Assembly: GCA_037139195.1 (NCBI GenBank)
Contig: JBAXGW010000012.1
Coordinates: 19,152 to 83,151 of the forward strand
Reading direction: 5' to 3'
Source: JBAXGW01 sp037139195
GTDB taxonomy: Bacteria; Bacteroidota; Bacteroidia; Bacteroidales; JAHJDW01
DNA length: 64,000 nt
This document shows, in pieces, positions 18,968 through 28,505 of this stretch (within the stretch, counting starts at the first letter, position 1; the number at the start of each line of letters is the position of its first letter). The position numbers and the translations under genes were made by a program. Below the pieces are notes generated by a model. It did no database searches. It was not told the origin of the DNA and saw only the letters and a program-made list of their open reading frames with translations.

Positions 18968-21940
18968 TTAAGGCTTGAAAATTATTCCTAATCCCTTCCG
19001 TCCGTCAATTTTTATATTTAAAGCATTATCGAAGCGAATATGTCGAATATACTGATTTTCAAAAATGCAGTTTTGTTTGCCTAGAAAATCTATATCGTAA
19101 TATCCATCATTTATAAATGGATTTATAGTAAAATAACCCATTCCAAGTGATGTTAAATTTTGAAAAAAATGTGTACCTTGGCTTGGTTCTATTCTGAAGT
19201 TGTTCAACCCTGATTCAGTTATTAGTTGAGCTCCTGAAATCTGCGACCATTTTACTGGAATACCGAGCCAAGGATCGCTAGAACCCCAACGACCTGGTCC
19301 AACTAATATGTATTTTCTTTTGTTTTTAATGAGTTCTTGGTTTATATTTCCAATTTCATCTGCAATTAACTGGGTTTTTGATGCGTCAAATGCCTCCGGT
19401 TTTACATAAACAAAGTCGAAAATATCGGTGAAGCTACCATTACCTAGACATTTTTTTGAAATTAATATTGTTTCTGATTCTTTTATTTCATTTAAATTAA
19501 TATCGATTGATTCGCTGCCATGAACAATTGGGCGTATTTGAAGGAAGTTAAATAGCTTTGGTTCGCCTTTAGGTACATTGAAATTTATGGCAAATTCAAT
19601 TTCAACAGGGCAGTTCATTTCTCGTTCCCCTGTTTCAAGTAAATTACATAATATGTCAGCCAAAGGGAATGAATTATATTTTAATATATTATCAAATGTA
19701 ACTACCCTTAACCCTCGTTCATTTGAACCAGGTTGAAGTGTATTGTTTTCTCTGTCTAAAACTGAAATTGCCATGTGCAATGCTTGATCATTTTCTGCAA
19801 CTGAAATTGGTAATTTCAATAAATTGGCTCCTTCGTCAATATTCGGTTTGTAACTTTTGGTTTCTAAATTAATGGCATAGAATTCCTTCTGTGCATCTTT
19901 AATAGCATATTCTGTTGAAGAAAGCTGAACTATTTTTTTTGGATATTTTGGTGAAAACCTTAAAGTTGTACCTCCGTCAACAATTGTTTTACCTAGTCCA
20001 AATGCAATATTTGCAACGCCATCTTTACTGTTTTCGGCTTCAATAGGGTAGAAGTTGTATGAACGAGCCACACCTGAGAGAGATGGATAATAGAGTTTGC
20101 CGTAGTCAGTTCCTGTTACTTCCTGTAAAACAACACCCATTTTTTCTTCATCTATCATACTTGAAGTGGCAGCCATATATGCTTTGCTTTCTTTGAAAAA
20201 TACCGAAGCCCAAACGCTTTTTATAGCGTTGTATAATTCTCGTCTACGTGCGATGGTGTCTTCATCATTATTTGGGATAAGATAAGTTGAGTAAATGCCC
20301 GCAAATGGTTGATAAAATGAGTCTTCTAATAAACTAGATGAGCGGACAGCTATAGGCTTTTGAGTATTTTCAATATATGAGCGTAAATCGCTTAAAACAC
20401 GTTTTGGCAGCTTTCCAGAAATAAAATGATTTAATATTTCTTCATCGCTAATATCTGATAATGCAATTTTATAAAGGTTGTTTTTCTGCATGAATTCGTC
20501 AAATACATCGGTGCAAACTACAACTGTATTAGGAATTGTAATTACAACATCATCAAACTTATTTATTATCATATTCTTTTTCAGAATAGTGTCAATAAAT
20601 GCTAATCCACGAGCTTTTCCGCCTAAAGAACCATCGCCAATACGTGAAAATACAACATAGTTGTCAAATTTATCTTTATCAAATTTCGCAATCTGACCCC
20701 GACTTTTAGTTACACGATAACCAACTATTGTGTCGAACATTGATTTTTTCATTGCATAAATACTGTCGTAATCGCTACATTTTCTAGGTTCCATTAATCG
20801 AGCTAAAGAAAACATTGACCTGGTTTTTAGCCATTTAGAAAAGTGATTGTTATTTGCATGAAAGGCAACACTGTCGTCAGGTATTTGCATTATTACTTGC
20901 TGTAACGATTTTAAATCGGAAGCAGTATTGATTACTTTATTGGTTTTAGGGTCTCTAAACAAGAAATCCCCAAATAAGAATTGCTCTTTTAAGTATTCAG
21001 TTAATTCTGGAATAAGTGTTTTTGAGTATTTATCAAGAAAGTGGGCTCCTAAATTTTTTGCAGTTTCGCTGTGTTCAATATCTGACGATTGTAATACAAA
21101 AGGAATAGAGGTATCTTGACTCATTACTAACTCACAAAATTTAATTCCAGCTCTTTCGTCTTGAATTCCGTGGTTTTTAAAAGAAATATCAGAAATAATT
21201 CCAAGTAAATTAGTTTTATATTTATTATATAATGTAATTGCATCTTCAAGATTACTTGCTAGCAAAAGTTTTGGTCGTCCTCTTTTACGCATAGTTTTTT
21301 GATGATGATTTAATCCATCAGCAGTAAGGGCTTCAGATTGCTGTAGTAAAATTCTATAGATGTTTGGTAAATATGAAGAATAATATCGAATTGAATCTTC
21401 AACAAGGATAATACACTGTGTTCCAATATTGTTTATATCATTTTCTGCATTCATCTTGTCTTCTAGCAGTTTTACTATTGCCATAAGCAAGCTAGAATTG
21501 TTTAACCAACAAAAAACATAATCAATTGAAGTTAAATTTTCATTTTCTATTTTCTCGGTAACTTTTCGGGTAAAGTGAGTTAACAGAACGATGGGAATAT
21601 CATTATGTTTCGATTTTAAATCATTTGCAATACCGATGGTGTCATGCTTGTCAATACTTAGCATCATGATAATCAGGTCGTACGAGCGTTCTTTTAAGCT
21701 TTCAAGAGCTTCTTCACGAGTTGATACTTGTGCGAATTTAGGTGGATACCTTAAATTTAGAGATACATATTCGGTGAATATTTGTTCATCAATTCTACCA
21801 TCTTCTTCAAGCATGAAAGCATCGTAATTGCTGCAAACTAGTAAAACATTTATAATGCGGTGTTGCATTAATTTTTCAAACGATGTATCTGCGAAAATAT
21901 AATCAAAATTAACTTTAGAATTTTTTTTTGTAATCATCAT
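18968..21940 (-). CDS. Dual receiver-like protein with PEP/pyruvate-binding ATP-grasp domain
   Basis: A 990-residue cytosolic protein. Residues about 28-160 look like a degenerate receiver (YDLIIMMLSI has no phospho-acceptor Asp). Residues about 174-320 look like a second receiver with ILVEDS and a candidate phospho-acceptor Asp in LLGIISDISF. Residues about 430-800 match the PEP-synthase/PPDK N-terminal ATP-grasp domain: GDGSLGGKARGLAF, AVRSSSLLEDSFYQPFAGIY, and QIRPI at its end. The phosphohistidine swivelling domain and the PEP-binding TIM barrel of true PEP synthase are missing; about 190 other residues follow (GPGRWGSSDPW, GTHFFQNL). Annotation as PEP synthase would be misleading. A signalling-coupled phosphotransferase or ATP sensor is inferred. 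Confidence 0.8.
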   Translation of the reverse strand: MMITKKNSKVNFDYIFADTSFEKLMQHRIINVLLVCSNYDAFMLEEDGRIDEQIFTEYVSLNLRYPPKFAQVSTREEALESLKERSYDLIIMMLSIDKHDTIGIANDLKSKHNDIPIVLLTHFTRKVTEKIENENLTSIDYVFCWLNNSSLLMAIVKLLEDKMNAENDINNIGTQCIILVEDSIRYYSSYLPNIYRILLQQSEALTADGLNHHQKTMRKRGRPKLLLASNLEDAITLYNKYKTNLLGIISDISFKNHGIQDERAGIKFCELVMSQDTSIPFVLQSSDIEHSETAKNLGAHFLDKYSKTLIPELTEYLKEQFLFGDFLFRDPKTNKVINTASDLKSLQQVIMQIPDDSVAFHANNNHFSKWLKTRSMFSLARLMEPRKCSDYDSIYAMKKSMFDTIVGYRVTKSRGQIAKFDKDKFDNYVVFSRIGDGSLGGKARGLAFIDTILKKNMIINKFDDVVITIPNTVVVCTDVFDEFMQKNNLYKIALSDISDEEILNHFISGKLPKRVLSDLRSYIENTQKPIAVRSSSLLEDSFYQPFAGIYSTYLIPNNDEDTIARRRELYNAIKSVWASVFFKESKAYMAATSSMIDEEKMGVVLQEVTGTDYGKLYYPSLSGVARSYNFYPIEAENSKDGVANIAFGLGKTIVDGGTTLRFSPKYPKKIVQLSSTEYAIKDAQKEFYAINLETKSYKPNIDEGANLLKLPISVAENDQALHMAISVLDRENNTLQPGSNERGLRVVTFDNILKYNSFPLADILCNLLETGEREMNCPVEIEFAINFNVPKGEPKLFNFLQIRPIVHGSESIDINLNEIKESETILISKKCLGNGSFTDIFDFVYVKPEAFDASKTQLIADEIGNINQELIKNKRKYILVGPGRWGSSDPWLGIPVKWSQISGAQLITESGLNNFRIEPSQGTHFFQNLTSLGMGYFTINPFINDGYYDIDFLGKQNCIFENQYIRHIRFDNALNIKIDGRKGLGIIFKP

Positions 21941-22003
21941 ATATCAAAAGCGTTATTAATTATCAGAACTTTTTTTTGCAATTTATTAATTGTAGAATGA
22001 AAA

Positions 22004-22011
22004 CAAATTTA
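22004..22011 (-). promoter_or_regulatory. Candidate -7 element for the 990-residue gene
   Basis: Minus strand TAAATTTG, matching TAnnTTTG, 63 bp before the start codon. No clear -33 partner. Confidence 0.35.
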
Positions 22012-22124
22012 ACTATTTAAATGCTATTTTTTTTACTTCTTATTAAAATATTGAAATAAAAGTCTGTTTAAATATGGTATTAACAATAAAAATATCATTC
22101 AAGAGAATATGAAAAATAATTTAT

Positions 22125-22132
22125 TAATTTTG
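22125..22132 (+). promoter_or_regulatory. Candidate -7 element for the MBOAT gene
   Basis: TAATTTTG matches the consensus exactly and lies 22 bp before the ATG at 22155. Confidence 0.45.
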
Positions 22133-22154
22133 TTTTTTCGTAGAAAGAACAATT

Positions 22155-23594
22155 ATGTTATTCAATTCGCTTGCATTTTTAATATTTTTCCCAATAGTTA
22201 TTCTGTTGTATTTTTTATTTCCACACAAATACAGATGGCTTTTATTATTGATTGCAAGTGTATTTTTTTACATGTTTTTTATACCATACTTTATCCTCAT
22301 TCTCGTAGGAACTATTCTTGTTGATTATTTTGCTGGTATTTTGATTGAAAAATCTAAAACTAAATCAGAAAAGCGATGGTGGCTTATTGCCAGTTTAATT
22401 GCAAATATTGGTTGTTTAGCAGTTTTTAAATACTACAATTTTGCAAACGATAATATTTCGGCTTTAATGCAGTTTTTTGGGATGAAAAATCCAATACCTT
22501 TTCTAAGTATTATTTTGCCAATTGGCTTGTCGTTTCATACTTTTCAAGCTATGAGTTATACGATAGAAGTTTATCGTAGTAATTTCAAAGCCGAAAAACA
22601 TTTTGGTTATTATGCGCTTTATGTATTATATTTTCCTCAACTTGTTGCAGGTCCTATAGAACGACCTCAAAATGTTTTGCCACAATTGCATCAACCTGTT
22701 TTATGGAATAATGAACGCATTATTAGTGGGTTTCGACTAGTTTTATGGGGGTTGTTCAAAAAAGTTGTAATTGCCGACCGACTTTCTCTTTTTGTTGGGA
22801 ATGCTTATACATTGCCGCATGAAAGTAATCCGTCGCAATTACTATTTGCTACATACATGTTTGCTTTTCAAATTTATTGCGATTTTAGTGGATATTCTGA
22901 TATAGCAATAGGCTCTTCTCGAATATTAGGGATTAATTTAATGAAAAACTTTAATAATCCATATATCGCAACTAGTATTCAGGATTTTTGGAGAAGGTGG
23001 CATATTTCTTTGTCTACATGGTTTCGCGACTATTTATATATTCCTTTAGGTGGAAGTAAAAAAGGTAAGAATAAATATCTTTTAAATTTATTAATCATTT
23101 TTGTCGTAAGTGGAGTTTGGCATGGAGCCAACTGGACTTATGTGGTTTGGGGAAGTCTACATGCTATATTTCAGATATTTACGGTTCTGCTTCCAAAGCG
23201 TTATAGTTTGATTAAAGATGAAAGCAAATTATATTATTTCAAGAAAGCATTTTATATGTTTTTAACTTTTCAAGCCGTATGTCTTGCGTGGGTGTTTTTT
23301 AGGGTTGACACAGTAAGCAATGGAATGTTTATTATTAATGAGATTTTGTTTTTTGTAAAAGATATTTTTATTCATCCAATTACATTTGCTGGTAAATGCT
23401 ATTATAATATTGCTTCAATTGGTGCAATTTCATGGTTGCTCATAATATCGCTATTGATATTTGAGAGTAAAATAGATATAAGTAAGTTATCAAAAAGCAG
23501 CTTTGGAAATTATGCTTTCTTCATTTTCATGATTTTGATAATATCAATACTTGGAAAATCAACACAAGAAATGTTTATTTACTTTCAGTTCTAA
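22155..23594 (+). CDS. MBOAT-family O-acyltransferase (AlgI/DltB type)
   Basis: A 479-residue polytopic membrane protein with the AlgI signature: PIERPQNVLPQ, DFSGYSDIAIGSSRILG, the RRWHISLSTWFRDYLYIPLGG loop (H283), and the invariant catalytic histidine H323 in SGVWHGANWTYVVWG. These proteins move acetyl groups from a cytoplasmic donor across the membrane for transfer to extracellular polysaccharide. The next gene encodes an SGNH-like protein, the normal partner. Its place beside the polysaccharide gene array suggests the acceptor is the polymer made there. Confidence 0.92.
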   Translation: MLFNSLAFLIFFPIVILLYFLFPHKYRWLLLLIASVFFYMFFIPYFILILVGTILVDYFAGILIEKSKTKSEKRWWLIASLIANIGCLAVFKYYNFANDNISALMQFFGMKNPIPFLSIILPIGLSFHTFQAMSYTIEVYRSNFKAEKHFGYYALYVLYFPQLVAGPIERPQNVLPQLHQPVLWNNERIISGFRLVLWGLFKKVVIADRLSLFVGNAYTLPHESNPSQLLFATYMFAFQIYCDFSGYSDIAIGSSRILGINLMKNFNNPYIATSIQDFWRRWHISLSTWFRDYLYIPLGGSKKGKNKYLLNLLIIFVVSGVWHGANWTYVVWGSLHAIFQIFTVLLPKRYSLIKDESKLYYFKKAFYMFLTFQAVCLAWVFFRVDTVSNGMFIINEILFFVKDIFIHPITFAGKCYYNIASIGAISWLLIISLLIFESKIDISKLSKSSFGNYAFFIFMILIISILGKSTQEMFIYFQF

Positions 23595-23601
23595 TTATTC
23601 T

Positions 23602-24531
23602 ATGAAAACAGCAAAATATTTTTTAAAATTTCTAATTGTTTTTATAGTTTCTTACTATTTGATATATAGTATTTTATTGCTTATTCCGATAAAAGGGAAG
23701 CCGATTCTAAAAATATTGAAATCTGAAATGATATGGAGCAGGGATTTGTTTGAATTGACTATAAATGGATTTCCGAAAGATTCAAATTTTGATATCCAGT
23801 TTTATGGTTCATCCCACACATATAGGTCGTTTGACCCTAAAATATTCGAAAATGCAGGGTATATTTGCTATAATTGGGGTTCGTCTTCGCAAACTCCTAA
23901 AAACACTTTGGCTTTAATCGAAGAATATTCTAGAAACACCAGTAATATTATACTTGAAGTATATCCTATTAATTTCACATTAGCAGGGACTGAATGTGCT
24001 TGGGATATGATTGCTTCCCCGCTTTCTAATAAAACAATTTTGAAAGAATGCTTAATACAAAACGATTTACGCTGTTGGCAATTGTTTAGTATTCGTCCTA
24101 TTATTCAAAAGATGCTTGCAAACACACCTCAGCCATCAAACAAGAGCTTTTATAAAGGATATGCTGAAACGGTTGATTCTGCCGGAAAATTAAGCACTTA
24201 TCAAAAATATACTGTTTTAGATTCAAAATTAAAAATGCAAATGGATTATCTTGAAAAGATAATTAGATATTGTAAAAATCAGAATAAGAATTTAATTTTA
24301 GTATGTGCACCAGTACCTAGCAAACTTGCGATAGATGGAGAAGATAAATGGGAACTTGCAATAACAGAAATATGTGCGAAATATTCGATTCAGTTTATAA
24401 ATATGCTGCGAAAGCATAATTTAAGTGATGAAAATCATTTTTTTGATGACGACCATCTTAATAAAGAGGGCGTTAGAATTTTTAACGACACATTAATTAA
24501 TATTTTTGAAAAGCGAAAACTATTGAAGTAA
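23602..24531 (+). CDS. Membrane-anchored SGNH-hydrolase-like protein, MBOAT partner
   Basis: From the ATG at 23602 the protein has 309 residues; an earlier in-frame start at 23551 lies inside the MBOAT gene and would add 17 residues ahead of the membrane anchor. An N-terminal transmembrane helix (about 8-30) is followed by an extracytoplasmic domain with the SGNH block I (FYGSSH, S70/S71) and a terminal D-x-x-H-like motif (DDDHLN). By analogy with AlgX/AlgJ and PatB it would complete O-acetylation with acetyl groups supplied by the MBOAT protein. The order MBOAT-SGNH, 7 bp apart, fits one operon. Confidence 0.78.
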   Translation: MKTAKYFLKFLIVFIVSYYLIYSILLLIPIKGKPILKILKSEMIWSRDLFELTINGFPKDSNFDIQFYGSSHTYRSFDPKIFENAGYICYNWGSSSQTPKNTLALIEEYSRNTSNIILEVYPINFTLAGTECAWDMIASPLSNKTILKECLIQNDLRCWQLFSIRPIIQKMLANTPQPSNKSFYKGYAETVDSAGKLSTYQKYTVLDSKLKMQMDYLEKIIRYCKNQNKNLILVCAPVPSKLAIDGEDKWELAITEICAKYSIQFINMLRKHNLSDENHFFDDDHLNKEGVRIFNDTLINIFEKRKLLK

Positions 24532-24595
24532 ACAGAAAAAATGAACCAAGTATTTTTTGTTGTTGTTTTCCCAGTATTAAACAATAATTTTAAAA

Positions 24596-25291
24596 TCAAA
24601 TTTTATTGTTTTTTGATATCTTGTAAGTAATTGCAAATAACAAATTTATTGAGTTTGTTGTTATATTTCCACCTAAGTTGTACCCTGTTGAATTTTTGTT
24701 TGCATCAGCTGATATGTTTTGTATGCCGAAATTTTCTCTCAATTCACAAGAAATTGCTAGTTTGCTTTTTATAGGAACAGATAAGCCCAATCCAAGAGTT
24801 CCACCATAGTCAAATCGCATTACATTTTTTGTTTGAACAAGGCTCTCTTTTGAGGCAGAGCCCTCATATAAAACATTAGAAGAAGCTTTTATTAAATAAC
24901 TAATAAATGGACCTGCGTTTACGAAAAATTTAAGTTTGTTACCTGTGTTTGCTCGAAGTAGAATTGCGGTTGATAAATAATCAAATTGATTTACTGCTGT
25001 GTGAAAACCATATCCGTATGGATGATAGCCTACGTCTTGATAATGACCATATTTAGAAAATCCTTTTCTTTCATAAGAGAGGTTTGTGTGAATTGATAGC
25101 CTTTTATTTAAATTTTGCTGCAATATTATACCTCCTGAATATCCGGTAATGGCTTTTCCTCTTGTTCCGAAAATTGTAGTTATACTTGGGCTACCACTTA
25201 TGCCAATTTCTGTTGTTTTGTTTTGAGCATTAGCAAAATTGCAAAATAAAATAAATGCAACAGTTAGTAATTCAAGGAGTTTTTTTTTCAT
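24596..25291 (-). CDS. PorT-family outer-membrane beta-barrel
   Basis: 231 residues from the ATG at 25291 (another ATG two codons upstream). A signal peptide ends at NFANAQ, and the mature part has the pattern of a small barrel: EIGISGSPSITTIFG, LSIHTNLSYERKGFSKYG, LRANTGNKLKFFVNAGPFISYL. It closely resembles the gene at 37565-38245 (shared SIRTNLSYERKG / NAGPFISYLIKAS features), so two copies of this barrel bracket the polysaccharide genes. It is the last gene of the minus-strand array. Function unknown. Confidence 0.72.
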   Translation of the reverse strand: MKKKLLELLTVAFILFCNFANAQNKTTEIGISGSPSITTIFGTRGKAITGYSGGIILQQNLNKRLSIHTNLSYERKGFSKYGHYQDVGYHPYGYGFHTAVNQFDYLSTAILLRANTGNKLKFFVNAGPFISYLIKASSNVLYEGSASKESLVQTKNVMRFDYGGTLGLGLSVPIKSKLAISCELRENFGIQNISADANKNSTGYNLGGNITTNSINLLFAITYKISKNNKI

Positions 25292-25352
25292 AATCAATAA
25301 TACTTGATTTTTTTCTTATAAAACGAAAGTTGTAATAATTTATTGTTGAAAA

Positions 25353-26612
25353 TCATTTTATAATTTCATTTTTTTTATTGAAATTGCCTTGAAAAAACAG
25401 CAATGAATTCATAAACCCATAGAACAAAACTCCGGAACGTGTATTAAACATTGATTCGGTAAGGATATTTATAGAAAAAATTAGTATGAATATCAAATAC
25501 ACGATATTGTTTGTTTTATAAGCAAAATACATTGGAATAATTAAACAGAGAATAAATATGCTAAATCCAAACAAACCCAACTCAACAAAAGTTTGGAGAA
25601 ATTGATTGTGTGCATTTAATTTTAATTCGGCAGCTGAATACGCTTTTCTTTCTTTGTATTTTTCTATTAAATGTTCTTTTGCATCTCCGTTACCAGTGCC
25701 AAAAATAAAATTTTCATTAATTATTTCTAATGAGCTTTTCCATGTTGCTAGTCTTGTGCTACTTGGACTATTCTCAATATTCTCGCCCTTGCTCTTTGTT
25801 GAAATAAATTCTGTTATTGCCGTTTTTATTCGCAATGTAGAAAACGGAACCATTTGAAAAAAAATAATTAATGCAATAATAAATACTGTGCTAATTTTTA
25901 GGGCTAAAAAATATTTTTTTCTTGCTATTACTATGTAAGCTATTGCTGAAATTAAAATTAATAGCAAAGTAATAATCCCAGTTTTAGAGCTTAAAAGCAC
26001 GATGGCAGAAACAAAATATGCTATAATACCCCATAATATTAATTTTGTTAGACCCGAAATATTTAGATATCCATTAATCATTTTTAAAACTAAAATAGCG
26101 ATAGCCAAATTTAAGTACATCGAAAAATAAGTCGGGTGAAAAAGTATAGAAAACCGAGTGTAATAAAAACAATAAATATCTTGCTGAACATTGTAAAACC
26201 AGTAAGTTGCATAAACAAAGCAAATAGAAACCGCAACAAAACAACCAATTATATATGCTGACAAAGAATTTAATTTAAGTTTGTTCTCCGCTTTAGGCAA
26301 GCAAAATAGAATTAAAGGAAACAGGAGAATTGATAATTTAACTTCCAAATCAAACAAAGCAACAGGTTTGTTGCTTGAATAAAGAAAACCAATAAAGGAA
26401 GCTAAATATGGCAAAATGAATAGAAAAACCCATCTTTTATTAATGCTAAATTCAATTGAGCCATTTGATATATAATGGAGTATGCTTGTAATAACTGTTG
26501 GAATAAGTATAATAGTAAATGCTGCATGATTTATTGGCAATAAAAAACTAAGCAAAATTAATTCTGCAAAAAAAAGGTTTTGTATTATAATACTATAATT
26601 TTTTTTAGCCAT
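25353..26612 (-). CDS. O-antigen ligase/polymerase-like membrane protein (Wzy_C/WaaL family)
   Basis: About 419 residues with many membrane helices and the family's periplasmic loop containing GNGDAKEHLIEKY and NAHNQFLQTFVELGLFGF, the conserved H-N-x-x-L segment of WaaL/Wzy_C proteins. It could ligate the finished polymer to lipid A core or polymerise repeat units; a separate Wzy-like gene at 38265 makes ligase more likely here. I place the start at 26612, overlapping the stop of the upstream gene by 8 bp; a further start 7 codons earlier is also open. Confidence 0.8.
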   Translation of the reverse strand: MAKKNYSIIIQNLFFAELILLSFLLPINHAAFTIILIPTVITSILHYISNGSIEFSINKRWVFLFILPYLASFIGFLYSSNKPVALFDLEVKLSILLFPLILFCLPKAENKLKLNSLSAYIIGCFVAVSICFVYATYWFYNVQQDIYCFYYTRFSILFHPTYFSMYLNLAIAILVLKMINGYLNISGLTKLILWGIIAYFVSAIVLLSSKTGIITLLLILISAIAYIVIARKKYFLALKISTVFIIALIIFFQMVPFSTLRIKTAITEFISTKSKGENIENSPSSTRLATWKSSLEIINENFIFGTGNGDAKEHLIEKYKERKAYSAAELKLNAHNQFLQTFVELGLFGFSIFILCLIIPMYFAYKTNNIVYLIFILIFSINILTESMFNTRSGVLFYGFMNSLLFFQGNFNKKNEIIK

Positions 26613-27585
26613 TAAAAGGTTTTTTTGAATCAATTGATTTGTTTACCCCAAATAATAAAAGCAGGCATAATGTTAAAAATAATAATACATAATTATTGTT
26701 TGAGTTTGAAAAAAACACAATGCCAAATAATAAAAGATTAGCACAAATTGCGTATATCACAGTCTTTTGATGACTAAACCCAAATTGAACAATTCTTTGA
26801 TATGCATGTTTTTTATGCGCTTCGCTAAGTTTTTCTTTGTTTAAAAATCTTCGAAATAGAGTAAAGGTAGCATCGAACCAAAATAATGAGGATAAAATTA
26901 AGCTATTGAAAATTGAGAATTGCCCCGTATTATTATAAAAAATTGCAATTACAATGATTGAAAAGCCCAGTAATGTGCTTCCAATATCACCCATGAACAT
27001 TTTAGCTTTATCCCAATTCCAAGGTAAAAATCCTAAAACCGACATTGCCAAAATGAGCAAAAAACTGTCTCCAATGAAAAAGAATAAAGCTAAAGAAACA
27101 AAAACTGCTTCAGTTGCAGCATATCCGTCAATGCCATCAATAAAATTGAATAGATTAATAAACCAAATTATTCCAACAAAAGCAATAATAGAGAGAATTA
27201 TTCTATTTTCAATAATATAAAAACCTAAATCAATTTTTGTCATGCCTCCAATGAAGAATAGGGCGACAGCAGCTGCAAATGCTTGAACTATTAGTCGAGG
27301 TAAAGATTTTAAATTGTATATATCGTCAATAAAACTAATTCCTGAAACTAAACACCCCGACATTAAGGCATAGTATAGATTCGGATTAATTTTGTCGAAA
27401 AAATGAAGGTAGCTTATACCTAAAAACCAAGTTATGGCAATAGCAAGTCCGCCACCTCTTGGTGTTGGTATTACGTGAGAACTCCTTTCGTTCGGAATGT
27501 CAATCAACGATTTTTTTATAGCAGTTATCCGAACAAGGTAAGTCAATGCAAATGAAACAACTAATATTAAAGGATATAATATCAT
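26605..27585 (-). CDS. WecA/WbpL-like polyprenyl-phosphate sugar-1-phosphate transferase
   Basis: A 326-residue polytopic MraY-family enzyme that starts glycan assembly by moving a HexNAc-1-phosphate onto undecaprenyl phosphate. Motifs: DIPNERSSHVIPTPRGGG (cytoplasmic loop 1), FIDDIYNLKSLPR with the Mg-binding Asp pair, NLFNFIDGIDGYAATEA, MGDIGSTLLGF, and the HKKHAYQRIVQFGFSHQKTV loop typical of the WbpL/WbcO branch. The adjacent epimerase gene is the common WbpV-WbpL arrangement, so the first sugar is probably made or modified by it. Overlaps the epimerase gene by 4 bp. Confidence 0.9.
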   Translation of the reverse strand: MILYPLILVVSFALTYLVRITAIKKSLIDIPNERSSHVIPTPRGGGLAIAITWFLGISYLHFFDKINPNLYYALMSGCLVSGISFIDDIYNLKSLPRLIVQAFAAAVALFFIGGMTKIDLGFYIIENRIILSIIAFVGIIWFINLFNFIDGIDGYAATEAVFVSLALFFFIGDSFLLILAMSVLGFLPWNWDKAKMFMGDIGSTLLGFSIIVIAIFYNNTGQFSIFNSLILSSLFWFDATFTLFRRFLNKEKLSEAHKKHAYQRIVQFGFSHQKTVIYAICANLLLFGIVFFSNSNNNYVLLFLTLCLLLLFGVNKSIDSKKPFNG

Positions 27586-28505
27586 GTTTTTTTATTTTTA
27601 TTATCTAAATAGTATTTTGTCATTTCAATTATACCCTGTTCTATGTTATGTGTAGGGTTAAAACCTAAGATTTCAGTTGCTCTGGTATTATCAATAGTCA
27701 GCTCTCCGTATAGTTTGTTGAAAATATCTGGTTTTATTTTTTTTAATATTGAAAGTAATGATTGTGGTATTGAAATTTGTTTGTCAGCTTTTTTCAATGA
27801 TTTTGATATTTGAGAAATCAGCTCTTTTGTTGATATTGATTCATTATCACATAATACAAATATATTTGATTGTTTATATAATATTGAAGCTTCAATAAAC
27901 CCAATAAGGTTGTGAATATTTAGAAAAAATCTTTTGTTATTAGCGTTCTTAAAAGGAAGGGGTATTGATTTATCTGCAAAACCAATCAATTTCATCATGT
28001 TTCCTGGCGCATTTCCTCCTCCGTATAGCATTGATGGCCTTAAGATGATAGTGTTGAATGCTTCATCAGAAAGAGTAAATAAAATTTTGTCAGCTTTTAA
28101 TTTAGAGCTACCGTAAAGATTATTAGGGTTTTCTATAGATAAATCGGATATGTTCTCTGTTGAGCCATATACTGCTATTGTGCTTAATTGAATAAATGTT
28201 TTTACACCATTTTCTTTTGCTTTTTTTGCATTTAAAACGGCTAATTCGCAGTTTATCTTGTTATACAAATCATTGCTAGTTTCTTTTGGTTGATGAACAA
28301 TAGCCGCACAATTTATAACAATATCAATATCTTTAAATGCATCAATAGGAATTTCGAAAAAGTCATTTAATATAATTTCGTTTTGATAATTGGTTTCTGA
28401 TCTTGAAATTAATTTGATATTATAATTATTACGATGATAAGCAATAAAACTCTTAGCAACAAAGCTGTCGCCTCCAATTATCAATATGTTTATATTTTCA
28501 ACCAT
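27582..28505 (-). CDS. NAD-dependent sugar epimerase/dehydratase (WbpV-like)
   Basis: An extended SDR of 307 residues. The nucleotide loop is atypical (IIGGDSFVAKSF instead of GxxGxxG) but NCAAIVHQPKE, LSTIAVYG, the catalytic Y of NLYGSSKLKAD (YxxxK) and LRPSMLYGGG are all present. Its link to the WbpL-like transferase suggests it acts on UDP-4-keto-6-deoxy-HexNAc or epimerises UDP-HexNAc before the initiating step. The reaction cannot be fixed from sequence. Neighbouring genes overlap at both ends by 1-4 bp, so it belongs to a tightly packed operon. Confidence 0.85.
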   Translation of the reverse strand: MVENINILIIGGDSFVAKSFIAYHRNNYNIKLISRSETNYQNEIILNDFFEIPIDAFKDIDIVINCAAIVHQPKETSNDLYNKINCELAVLNAKKAKENGVKTFIQLSTIAVYGSTENISDLSIENPNNLYGSSKLKADKILFTLSDEAFNTIILRPSMLYGGGNAPGNMMKLIGFADKSIPLPFKNANNKRFFLNIHNLIGFIEASILYKQSNIFVLCDNESISTKELISQISKSLKKADKQISIPQSLLSILKKIKPDIFNKLYGELTIDNTRATEILGFNPTHNIEQGIIEMTKYYLDNKNKKT

